Shown here: in pieces, positions 33,978 to 42,895 of the stretch | How the letters are laid out: each line of letters begins with the position of its first letter | How positions within the stretch are numbered: position 1 is the first letter of the stretch | Assembly: GCA_963931865.1 (NCBI GenBank) | Contig: OZ007505.1 | Location: 682,001-746,000 of the forward strand | Length of the DNA: 64,000 nucleotides | Direction: 5' to 3' | Source: Axinella damicornis | Taxonomy: Eukaryota; Porifera; Demospongiae; Axinellida; Axinellidae | The notes under the pieces: generated by a model | What the model was told of the DNA's origin: nothing | What the model saw: the letters and a program-made list of their open reading frames with translations, nothing else | The model's database searches: none | Position numbers and translations under genes: made by a program

Positions 33978-36900
33978 AGCCACACCCTTCACTGCAATAC
34001 ACATTGAGAACAAAAGCCATTGCTTGGGATAAGGGGCTCAGAACAGTAGGGGCAGCCCAGCCCTCTCGTAAGTGTTAGCTAGCTAGCTAGTATTAGCCTT
34101 GCAACAGGAGGGCAGCCCCACCCTCTCTGATAAGGTAAGTGCAAGCTAGCTAGTAGCCATTGAGGGAGGAGGGGCTCGCAACAGGAGGGCAGCTCCACCC
34201 TCTCTGATACAGCAAGTGTAAGCTAGCTAGCTAGTAGTCTCGGCCCCAGACCCAAACCAACCCCAGCGCGGATCGCTTCCAGTATATTGGAAGCGATTGG
34301 GGCTGGGGTTGGGCTGGGGTTGGTCTGGGTCCGGGGCCGAGACTAGCTAGCTAGTAGCCATTGAGGGAGGAGGGGCTCGCAACAGGAGGGCAGCCCCACC
34401 CTCTCTGTGGTGAGGTAAGTGTAAGCTAGCTAGTAGCCATTGAGGGAGGAGGGGCTCGCAACAGGAGGGCAGCCCCACCCTCTCTGTGGTGAGGTAAGTG
34501 TAAGCTAGCTAGTAGCCATTGAGGGAGGAGGGGCTCGCAACAGGAGGGCAGCCCCACCCTCTCTGTGGTAAGGTAAGTGTAAACTAGCTAGTAGCCATTG
34601 AGGGAGGAGGGGCTCGCAACAGGAGGGCAGCCCCACCCTCTCTGTGGTAAGGAAAGTGTAAGCCAGCAGTGGCAACCAAGTCTTCAGCCTTGTACAACCG
34701 AACGCTGACTCCCAGCCCTTCCAGCCAAGGCTGGTCTCCCGAGGGGAGGAGGAACAAAGAAAGCAGTTCAGTTGTGGAGCAACAGGTGGGATTCAAGCAT
34801 GGGACTTTTGGTTCACAGTAAAATCAACTGCGAGTGCAAGGCAATTTAAGTTGACTAGCAGAGCTGACCGTTGTCACTATAGTACCAGTTGACTAGCAGA
34901 GCTGACCGTTGTCACTATAGTACCAGTTGACTAGCAGAGCTGGCCGTTGTCACTATAGTACCAGTTGACTAGCAGAGCTGACCGTTGTCACTATAGTACC
35001 AGTTGACTAGCAGAGCTGACCGTTGTCACTATAGTACCAGTTCACTAGCAGAGCTGACCGTTGTCACTATAGTACCAGTTGACTAGCAGAGCTGACCGTT
35101 GTCACTATAGTACCAGTTGACTAGCAGAGCTGACCGTTGTCACTATAGTACCAGTTGACTAGCAGAGCTGACCGTTGTCACTATAGTACCAGTTCACTAG
35201 CAGAGCTGACCGTTGTCACTATAGTACCAGTTGACTAGCAGAGCTGACCGTTGTCACTATAGTACCAGTTGACTAGCAGAGCTGACCGTTGTCACTATAG
35301 TACCAGTTGACTAGCAGAGCTGACTGTTGTCACTATAGTACCAGTTGACTAGCAGAGCTGACCGTTGTCACTATAGTACCAGTTGACTAGCAGAGCTGAC
35401 CGTTGTCACTATAGTACCAGTTGACTAGCAGAGCTGACCGCTGTCACTATAGTACCAGTTGACTAGCAGAGCTGACCGTTGTCACTATAGTACCAGTTGA
35501 CTAGCAGAGCTGACCGTTGTCACTATAGTACCAGTTGACTAGCAGAGCTGACCGTTGTCACTATAGTACCAGTTGACTAGCAGAGCTGACCGTTGTCACT
35601 ATAGTACCAGTTGACTAGCAGAGCTGGCCGTTGTCACTATAGTACCAGTTGACTAGCAGAGCTGACCGTTGTCACTATAGTACCAGTTGACTAGCAGAGC
35701 TGACCGTTGTCACTATAGTACCAGTTGACTAGCAGAGCTGGCCGTTGTCACTATAGTACCAGTTGACTAGCAGAGCTGACCGTTGTCACTATAGTACCAG
35801 TTCACTAGCAGAGCTGACCGTTGTCACTATAGTAACTATAGTACCGGGTACCTAGAGGACAGATCACACACATTGCATAGGTTGCTGCAGGTAACACTAC
35901 TGATCCTAACTATTCAGCCACGAGTCAGGATGCTGTCAACATGGGCTCATTTGAAACAGCTGTTTATGCACGGAACAACCTTCAGTGATGGATGGATACC
36001 TTAACCGTGTAGATCATGAGTGCAAGTACAGTGATGTTCAGGAGATCAAAGAAATTGGATCACATGCAACTCGTATGTATACGCCATTTGCAGTTCTAAC
36101 TGCCACCTCATTAAGCCAGAGGTGAAGGTACTGGTATTCAGGACCACTGCAGCAGAATTCACTTTCCATTGGATGCATACCGTACGACCACAACAAAAAC
36201 AGTTTCATAGTTGGGGAGTAAACATCCCTAACAACACGATTACTGCTTGGAGGACTTCCTCAAACTATTGCACTGTCAACACACAGAATTTTGTCTGTTC
36301 AAGATACACGTGTTGCAATGATGCCCACAATTGCTATTGAATGAGGGAGTAGGAATCAGGAAGTGGCCGAAGTGGACATGCAGCCAGGAATGTGCCGACA
36401 GGAAGTTGATGCAGACAGGAAGTAAACAAGCACACAGAAGTAAACATGCATACGGAATGTACTTGGCTCCACCCACCCAGCCACTGCATGAAGATGTACA
36501 GGTGCTATACATGCCAGGGGAGTGCTGAGGTTTTCAGTTAATGCACTGGGTTGCATATACTAAAGGGATTACTGTAGATTACTGAGATGAGCAGTTAGTG
36601 CACTGGGTTGCATATACCAAGAGGATTACTGTAGATTACAGAGATGTGCAGTGGGTGCACTGGGTTGCATCAAGAGAATTACTGTAGATTACCGTGATTT
36701 ACCGTGCATAAACCGACGCCTCCTTGGGTGTTTGGTCTATTTATGCATTCTTGCTTTCTGTACAGTGTAAAATATACTATGGTTTACTGAGTGGTGTGGT
36801 ATACTATCAGTGAGCAGTCAACAGTTAGTGGTACATACACTCCTTAAGTCGGGCACTACCGGAGAATATTCGAATATTGGCTTCTGTAATGTTCCTCCCT

Positions 36901-39575
36901 ATGGTCAGAACACTACTGCGAGTCTTAAACCGAATATTCTCCCGTACTGCCCTCCCATCCATGAGTATTAGTGTACTGCAAGGTAGGTGCTTACTGGTGG
37001 ATTACTGAGATGTGAATTACTGTATCAATAAGTCTCACATTGGGTGTGAATCTCCGTGATAACAGCTCCTCTCTCTGTCTCACCTCTTGCTCCTAAGGAG
37101 GAAAAACATGGATGCACACTTCAAATCACTGGCAGTTATACTGATACATCCGTCAGTGGGTGGAGCCTCAGACAGTGTCACTGGCACCCGGCAACCAACT
37201 AGTCCATATTCTCTTCCGCTACCACTCCGACGGCAATTTTTGAGTTCTAGTTCAACTGTGGGTGTGTCCAGGATGGTACCAGGTTGCTAGAGTAAGCTTA
37301 TGCTGGTCACGTGCGCAGGAAAAACACACTTCACTTGACATACGGAATGCCAGAACTCGCCTGAGCCATCAGAACAGCGTCTTGGCATATCAGACCCCTC
37401 CCTCCCCAACCCGCTATCACCCAGAACGGAGGTGGTGATGAAGCAGTAAAATGCAAAATAGGCCAGAAAATGTGATCACTTACAGCAACTGTCTTTCTCT
37501 GCTGAAAAGAACGGTAGGCATTTTGTACCACTCTGAAATCAGCCAGTAGCTGGTCGATACGACTGGAGGTGGGGAGAGGGGAAGGGGAAAGGAGTGGGCA
37601 GGAGGGGGGCAGGTGGGGAGGGAGGAGGAAGAGGAAGGAAGGAGGGGGCAGGAGGAAACGGTGGAGGGAGGAAGGAGTGGGCAGGAGGGGGGCAGGTGGG
37701 GAGGGAGGAGGAAGAGGAAGGAAGGAGGGGGCAGGAGGAAACGGTGGAGGGAGGAAGGAGGGGGCAGGAGGGTGGAGAGGGAGCAAAGGAAGAGGGGCCG
37801 GAAGACGGAGACAAGAGAGGAGGGAACGGAGGAGGATGGGGTGAGAAAAACTTGGCTCATTAACTAGTTACATTCCATTTATTACAATGGTATGGGATGG
37901 GACCACACACTGTTTGGCCTCCTGCCTCCTTGTTGGCACTTCCTTCCTAGCCATGTTCTCAAGGCGGAAGCAATCTTGTTCCAGCTGCTGGAGATTTTCC
38001 CACACTTGAGATGTCAGTGCTGGGAGGTGTGGGGGAAGAGAGGGAGGGAGGGAGGGAGGGAGGGAGGGAGGGAGGGAGGGAGGGAGGGAGGGAGGGAGGG
38101 AGGGAGGGAGGGAGGGAGGGAGGGAGGGAGGGAGGGAGGGGGTGGGAGGGAGGGAGGGAGGGAGGGAGGGAGAGAGAGGGAGGGAGGGACAGACGGAGGG
38201 AGAAATAAAGGTGGTGGACAGGAGAACATGGAGATTTTGTCAACATGTCTTCACAATAACCCAAACAGGTGGCACCTGATTCTTCACAAAGCAGAAAACA
38301 ATACCTTCAGGCAAGACAACAGTTTGGGCTACAGAAAGGAGTTCAGAAGACACATTGTGGAAACTTGAAGCTGACACATAGTTCTATTGGTATGATAAAC
38401 AATAGGCTGGGATTACTGGCGCCACAAGGACGTCTACAAGAGATTAGACATGGGTGCAAGTTTTTGTGGCAAAGAATGGAATGTCCCACAGACGCAAAAT
38501 TAGGGCAGTCCTCGAACACAGACCTTCACCACACAACCTTCTGCCACCGTACCATTGCTGGGGTTCGGAACACACAGACCTTCACCACACAACTTTCTGC
38601 CACTGCACCATTGCTGGGGTTCGGAACACACAGACCTTCACCACACAACCTTCTGCCACCGTACCATTGCTGGGGTTCGGGACAAACAGACCTTCAACAC
38701 ACAACCTTCTGCCCCTGCACCATTGCTGGGGTTCGGAACACACAGACCTTCACCACACAACCTTCTGCCACTGCACCATTGCTGAGGTTCGGAACACACA
38801 GACCTTCACCACACAACCTTCTGCCACTGTACCATTGCTGGGGTTCGGAACACACAGACAGGGTAGGTGATCTTGAAGCTGATAACAGTGGTACACAACA
38901 CTTCCTGCCCAGTAGCTACCTCTCCGGCCCAATAGATACACCTAGCTACCTGGATGTGGTGGCAAGCCACACCTGGTGGCAAAAAATGCAGCTGGCCTGC
39001 AAGACTATCGTCGGTCATGACCACACATTCTGGAAATGCTTTTCAGCCTGTACGCTTTTAAAGTAGTAGGCACTTCTCTGCAGGCCTTTCTCAGGGTAGT
39101 ACTTTGGGTCTTGCATTTTCAAGGTGGTCTTGCCTCGCTGCGCGCACCGACAGTCTGCCAGTATTTAACAATTTATTAATTTGGCAATTGACTTCCGAAT
39201 CACCAAATTGCCAAATTAAAACGGTCACCAAAATTTACCGCTATGTGGTAATATTTGGAGGTTAAAGGTCAACATGGAATAGCACCCCTGCTCACCCTCT
39301 TCATTTGTGGTGCTGTAAGAGGAGAGGTCATGCATCCGTCGCTGTGTCTCTGACAACAGCCTAGGGGGAGAGAGAGACTGATGGTATGCCGAGGCTTGGA
39401 TGCCCCACAGTGACACACACTACCAGTGACAGTGACACCTGCAGGGTAGTCTGGACCCCCAGCCCCAGGCCCTAGGGTCTGGGGGTCCAGGCTAATGCTG
39501 GGGTTGGTCTGCATGGCTACATCGTGTACTGCTAGTCCACACTTGCCTAATCGTTTGCTGGTAAAGATTCTCCAT
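22308..39575 (-). CDS. GOSR2: Golgi SNAP receptor complex member 2 (membrin, Qb-SNARE)
   Basis: Eight minus-strand exons assemble in phase into 215 aa (human 212). They are 39575-39547, 39360-39296, 38019-37911, 37562-37484, 37092-37039, 29564-29415, 23734-23648 and 22382-22308. The product starts [20 protein letters not shown]. It has an N-terminal three-helix region (about residues 1-95), then [15 protein letters not shown], a SNARE motif (about 130-190) with [13 protein letters not shown] identical to human, and a C-terminal membrane anchor ([19 protein letters not shown]). The glutamine in KGVQRKVLD (residue 165) fits the SNARE zero layer. GOSR2 acts as a Qb-SNARE in ER-to-Golgi and intra-Golgi fusion; the C-terminal anchor faces the lumen by only a few residues. 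Two introns, the first and the sixth, have GC donors (AG/GCAAGT and AAG/GCAAGC). Introns are large and repeat-filled: intron 5 is 7.5 kb and intron 6 is 5.7 kb. It shares a 300-bp divergent promoter with the SPATS2-like gene. Confidence 0.96.
22383..23647 (-). other. GOSR2 intron 7
   Basis: About 1.27 kb of unique sequence between the last two GOSR2 exons. No exon, array or mobile element could be supported. Confidence 0.6.
24209..24397. repeat. GGGA microsatellite, about 190 bp
   Basis: Nearly pure (GGGA)n on the plus strand, interrupted by ACTCGAGGGA near 24284. Both strands give spurious Gly/Arg/Glu or Leu/Pro/Ser ORFs. It lies in GOSR2 intron 6. Confidence 0.97.
24875..24922. mobile_element. 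small foldback MITE, 48 bp
   Basis: TAGCCTCGTTCCCAGGTGCT opens the element and GGGAATGAGACTA closes it as an imperfect inverted repeat. The ends match the larger copies at 45.9 and 49.0 kb. Confidence 0.6.
25071..25781 (+). CDS. unassigned 236-codon ORF in GOSR2 intron 6
   Basis: An uninterrupted plus-strand frame starts ATGAACCAGACTGAAAACAT and ends at a TAG at 25779-25781. It is antisense to the host gene. Its composition is mixed and free of tandem repeats, unlike the other long ORFs in the window, so chance alone is a less comfortable explanation. I see no conserved motif, no transmembrane pattern and no clear splice sites. It may be a decayed transposon-derived frame or an unknown intron-nested gene. 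The rest of intron 6 (25.8-27.5 kb) shows nothing I can support. Confidence 0.25.
   Translation: MNQTENISTYFVGYMNFIPPKRSFIANHVPLLGGVQQTTLLGLLDSGKDSIIAQWRKFSWPIIHHVHSEGFESTILLMNAVYLTPVHNNIVGQCDFDYIFKSSGKIIWRVNATIDKCPWKVTVRVCESIHVTHRTKRNICTHARTDVPHQRWDIMLVLDMWLLQVVNEAIEFLSPKGIEAHFVFKSHPVLPPRMGEDKLARPSVIGFSLASDTSVDFKAQNMHLLSPILWSEVTRR
27543..28015. repeat. compound minisatellite, 24-bp then 50-bp units
   Basis: The left part has units of TTTAACCCAGTTGAAACCAG plus CCTCC. The right part has seven copies of a 50-bp unit alternating GGGAACCAGCCTTCTTTAAC and GGGAACAAGCCTTCTCTAAC. The 50-bp unit is evidently a dimer of two diverged 25-bp monomers (a higher-order repeat). Located in GOSR2 intron 6. 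Confidence 0.92.
28120..28372. repeat. minisatellite, 20-bp unit, about 13 copies
   Basis: GGTCTCTGAGGAGGGAGTGG units with two copies shortened by 2 bp. They create a repetitive Pro/Ser-rich minus ORF that is not a gene. From 28372 to 29414 nothing else is supported. Confidence 0.95.
29691..29750. repeat. poly-C tract plus (CA)n
   Basis: Thirty-five C followed directly by a CA dinucleotide run, and then a CCCT-rich pyrimidine tract to about 29925. It lies about 130 bp upstream (in transcription) of GOSR2 exon 6. On the GOSR2 sense strand it is G-rich, so it is not the exon's polypyrimidine tract. Confidence 0.92.
29975..33520. other. GOSR2 intron 5, left half: no gene seen
   Basis: The stretch contains a 57-bp duplication with GGACAAGAGT(C/T)CCACACAGGTAC at 30550-30606. 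It also contains a long (GT)n run (31064-31113) and several TGATGTCAT words at 31440-31530. No exon of any recognised family could be found on either strand. Confidence 0.55.
31064..31113. repeat. (GT)n microsatellite
   Basis: About 25 GT dinucleotides, with further GTGTAT-type sequence on both sides (31015-31160). Confidence 0.95.
33530..33690. repeat. degenerate 18-bp repeat with CATGATGTCAT words
   Basis: Seven to eight imperfect copies of CATTGCATGATGTCATAGT-type units. Each holds a TGATGTCAT core that resembles CRE/AP-1-like sites, but the array structure makes a repeat origin more likely than selected binding sites. Confidence 0.7.
33946..33975. repeat. poly-C tract, 30 bp
   Basis: Run of C followed by TCAGCC in GOSR2 intron 5. 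Confidence 0.93.
34065..34670. repeat. long-unit minisatellite, about 79 bp, about 7 copies
   Basis: Each unit contains AGCTAGCTAGTAGCCATTGA, then GGGAGGAGGGGCTCGCAACA and GGAGGGCAGCCCCACCCTCT, and ends in AAGGTAAGTGTAAG. One copy is interrupted by the foldback element at 34235-34345. Confidence 0.9.
34235..34345. mobile_element. 111-bp foldback MITE inserted in a minisatellite copy
   Basis: TAGTCTCGGCCCCAGACCCA ... CCAATC in the loop region ... TGGGTCCGGGGCCGAGACTA is an almost complete inverted repeat. The outer bases TAGTCTCGGCCCCAG resemble the TAGCCTCGTTCCCAG ends of other elements. Its position inside one unit of an otherwise regular array dates the insertion after the array formed. 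Confidence 0.8.
34705..34850 (-). mobile_element. tRNA-derived SINE, copy 2 (minus strand)
   Basis: The minus strand reads ACTGTGAACCAAAAGTCCCA, a box-B-like GCTTGAATCCC, then GCTTTCTTTGTTCCTCCTCC and CGGGAGACCAGCCTTGG. This parallels the copies at 16.6 and 61.9 kb. The box A region is eroded. Confidence 0.7.
34849..35838. repeat. 38-bp minisatellite, about 26 copies
   Basis: Units of AGTTGACTAGCAGAGCTGAC plus CGTTGTCACTATAGTACC are nearly identical. The variants GTTCACTAG and GCTGGCCG recur at spaced positions, suggesting block duplications. There are no spacers between units, so this is not CRISPR-like. It is in GOSR2 intron 5. Confidence 0.97.
36535..36700. repeat. short tandem repeat, about 57-bp unit, 3 copies
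   Basis: Copies contain GCACTGGGTTGCATATAC and GGATTACTGTAGATTAC. The sequence 35845-36530 shows no supported exon. Confidence 0.75.
37575..37800. repeat. purine-rich repeat beside GOSR2 exon 4
   Basis: A 98-bp segment with GGGCAGGAGGGGGGCAGGTG and GGAAGGAAGGAGGGGGCAGG is duplicated in tandem. On the GOSR2 strand it is a C/T-rich stretch directly upstream of exon 4 (37562), so it doubles as an unusually long polypyrimidine tract. Confidence 0.8.
38040..38190. repeat. GGGA microsatellite, about 150 bp
   Basis: (GGGA)n on the plus strand, about 20 bp upstream in transcription of GOSR2 exon 3 (38019). On the sense strand it is a (TCCC)n polypyrimidine tract just before the CCCAG acceptor. Confidence 0.97.
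38515..38860. repeat. 56-bp minisatellite, about 6 copies
   Basis: Units contain CCTTCACCACACAACCTTCT, GCCACTGCACCATTGCTGGG and GTTCGGAACACACAGA. Length 56 shifts frame between copies, and the unit lacks stops in the plus frames, which creates a 265-codon ORF. It lies in GOSR2 intron 2. Confidence 0.95.
39447..39494. mobile_element. 48-bp foldback element in GOSR2 intron 1
   Basis: TAGTCTGGACCCCCAGCCCC ... GGGGGTCCAGGCTA is an inverted repeat with TAG(C/T)CT ends, as in the other small foldback elements. It fills a quarter of the 185-bp intron that begins with a GC donor. Confidence 0.55.
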
Positions 39576-39874
39576 TATCCAGGTGATACTTCAGCTTCGA
39601 GCAGTACGTCACTACTAGCATGTAAACAATGACGATTGTTACTCATTAATAGTTAAAACATAACTTCAGGCGGAAGAAGAATGTGAATACAGGAAGTGAT
39701 AAGGGGTGGTCAAATCTTGCCCGCAAGCAGTGCGCATGCGCATAGGCAACTATTGTTTAGTCAACAATACACCTTTTGTAGCGCGAGGTCGTTCACCGAC
39801 GTGACCTGAGAACAAGGCTATTGTGCTGCGGCATTTGTCTGCAGGATTTGTGCTTGCAGACGGACGCTGGTCTC
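39576..39874. promoter_or_regulatory. bidirectional promoter region, GOSR2 (-) / SPATS2-like (+)
   Basis: Only 299 bp separate the two proposed start codons. The interval contains a perfect palindromic NRF1-type site TGCGCATGCGCA (39731-39742), and a (T)ACGTCA word near 39605. No TATA box is evident. Compact divergent promoters with NRF1 sites are typical of housekeeping gene pairs in animals. Transcription start sites are not known. Confidence 0.6.
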
Positions 39875-40468
39875 ATGCAATCTGCAGCCACTGAGCTGTG
39901 CATGTTTGTCAATGAGTTTGAAGATGACTACAGAGCGGAGATGTAAGTTTTCAAGATTTTCTGCTGCACATTATCAATGATCTAGCTACCTGAAGTTACT
40001 GTTGATGTTTTAGCAGCTTGCACAAACCGTAATTTGATATTTTAAGCAACTTGCACAAACGCTGACATTAACGGGAAGATGCAGTAATTTTGCCCCACCC
40101 ACATGCTCTCCAAACCATAAATTGTGCAAGCTAATCTTGAGTGCGTTCTTTCATTGTTCTAGTAGGTCTACCAGAGTGCAAAACTCTGACTTCGCAGTTT
40201 CAGTTTTCTGAATTCCATGAATTGTGTTCACCGATCAGTGCACATGGATTAACAGTCTCAGCTACTCGCTGTGTGCTGCAAGATTGTTGACAAACACTGT
40301 AACACTGCAAGAGTATGCCTGAAATTGCAACTTTAGTCCACAGAATATTAATGCACTACTACCAAGACAGTAACGCTGTCGTCAGTGAACACCAAGTCCC
40401 TGGCTGCACATGCTGCTCTCATTTCCACCAATCATTTGCAGTTTCAGTTTTGTTTGTGCATTGTGTGT

Positions 40469-40520
<52 letters not shown>

Positions 40521-42863
40521 AGGAGGCTTGTTTTGTGGTAAGTTAGAAGTGGAAACCATGCTGCCTAGGGATGAAACCTCAGCAGTGCCCGACCTTTGAT
40601 CTACATTCTTTCCCCTACACAGTTGCTACAGTGGTTTGTCCATAATAGGTCCAATTCAATTATACAGCTGTTTCTGATATCCCAACAGATGTCAAGCATT
40701 GCAGCACAGATGTGTTGGACAGGAAGAGACCTGCTTCACAATTCCTGGTACGTAGGTAATTGGAACTATTACATCTGGTAGGTAGAAGCCTGAGCACTGC
40801 AACCAAATGCCACACAACAGACTGTTTCCTTAGCTCTTGTCCCAAAACCAACAAGCCATCTGACCACGATTGTGAGACCATGTGAACAGTGTGCCTGGAT
40901 GAGAATAAGGTGTGGGCGGACGAGACCACAATGTCAGCTGTAAAATACACTAAGTAGACAATTTGTATACTTAACTATATGTTTTCCCATTGGCCACCAT
41001 TGCAAGTACAACTTATGGACTCACCTGAGTGTCTGCTGGAGTATATCCCTTCAGAGACAGATCTTCAGAGACAGATCTGTCTCATTGGTAGTATTCCCAA
41101 TTCTCCCCCAGTTGGAATTTAGGACTCTGACATTGCATCTCCTTGCTTTTTCAGGCACCATACAACAAACATTGATCCGGCAGTTGCCAGGTCTGCCGGA
41201 CCTGTTCCGCCACCAATGAATGTAGACTACAGTACTAGACGTGCAAATTGCTAGCAAATTAAGTCATTCAAAACAACTTCATTCTTGAGCTAATCTTCTG
41301 CGTTCTTTGCCTTCTTTGAGATCTGCATGCAGTGCAATGGATCAGGTTCATCAACACTGCGGAAGGGTAGGCGGTGCCCTTTGTTATGGCTTCATGTCCA
41401 CCTCACCTTCCTGAAAGAGTCGATCTGTCGACATAGCAGGTCCACGCACCCGGAGCTAGCTAGGTTGTGTCAATTAGCACCCAATATAACAGAAAATCGC
41501 CTTAAACAACAAACTTAATCAGTAGCCGTGTCTGGTTGTGGAAATATGGTCCTATTGCTAGCTACAGATTTGATGGGGATTCTAGTACCCGGTACTGAGA
41601 TATTGAGTTGTTCAGATTCCATTCCAACTGGGATATCAACCTAACACCTTACAAATAGCACCCTACCAATTCTTCTTCCAACCTTATTAGGGCTACAGAC
41701 GAGGGCCACAGAGGGTTAAAACAACACGGAGAACGTGGAGTGGGCAGTCACCTGAGCAGCACATGAACCTCAATGCACCCTCAGACAAGGGAGCACTGCA
41801 CAACCCATCACTGAAGGACCAACTTCAAAGTTTGCCACCCACCAACCATGAGGAAAGTGCAGTTGTGAAGAAGCAAAGGCCCTCCAAGAGGGCTCGGGAA
41901 CGAATGAGAAAGAAGCTGGAGAGACTGCACCTAGAGGGGGAGGGGCAGCAGGAGACCAGCCTCATCTCTTCGGAGAGTGGCTATGAGACAGTGTGGGATC
42001 ATCCCCCTTCAGCCTCGACTACCACCTCAGTCCCGTCCCCTCAAAGACCTCCCAGAGGTGCCATGGATAGCACAGACAACGACAACCATCACATCACTTC
42101 AACAGCTGTTTCAGCAATGGAAGGTATTTCGTAGTCATCAAGAGATGCTGCCAGCTGCCATTTAATATACATTCAGCTGACATAAACTTGTTTGGCAGTG
42201 TTCCTTCACTGACGGATCCATCCATGGTTTCCATGGAAACCCCTTCGCGAGAATAATTATCTGCCATCAAAAAGTGTGTATGTGTACGAAGTGAGACACG
42301 ATTGTGAATATGTGCAAGAATTACGCTGACTATAGGTGAAAGAGACTGCATGCGGCAACATAGATACTAGAGTAAGCAATTGATTTCGGACACTATTTCC
42401 AAGGCAATACTACTCCAAGTTTTCACCAACCAGAACACAATGCCCATCCATGCAATCCAAACTGCATTTTCGTACACCTAGAAGTTTGGTGTTATGGCTT
42501 CGAATATGTTGGGCTCCGAAACTTCATTCGTATAGCAAGGTGGTTCGTCTACTCTCAAGGTTTGATGGTGACCAGAAAATGTCATTTTCGGACATTCAAT
42601 AAACAGACAACTCACACGATCGTGCCAGATGACTAGCTGTATTGGTGTACGCAACTTAGCCGCTCTACAGTGGTTTAACTCACACACTTTCAGTTCACAG
42701 TTTGGTCAAAGTCCGGTAATCAATGGTATCCAAAAACTGGTAATTCACTCTATTCGTGATAGCTATTGCAGAAAAAAAGAAAATTTCCATACGAATTCTG
42801 TGGGCCTCCGTGCACCTCCGTCCTTATTTGATATTGTGATACTAAAATGATGATGCAATTGTT

Positions 42864-42895
<32 letters not shown>

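Noticed and set aside
34849..35838. CRISPR-like array of 38-bp repeats
   Set aside because: Units are directly adjacent with no spacers, in animal intronic DNA; it is a minisatellite.
38269..39066. 265-codon plus-strand ORF
   Set aside because: Mostly the 56-bp minisatellite read in shifting frames, antisense within GOSR2 intron 2, with no recognisable domain.
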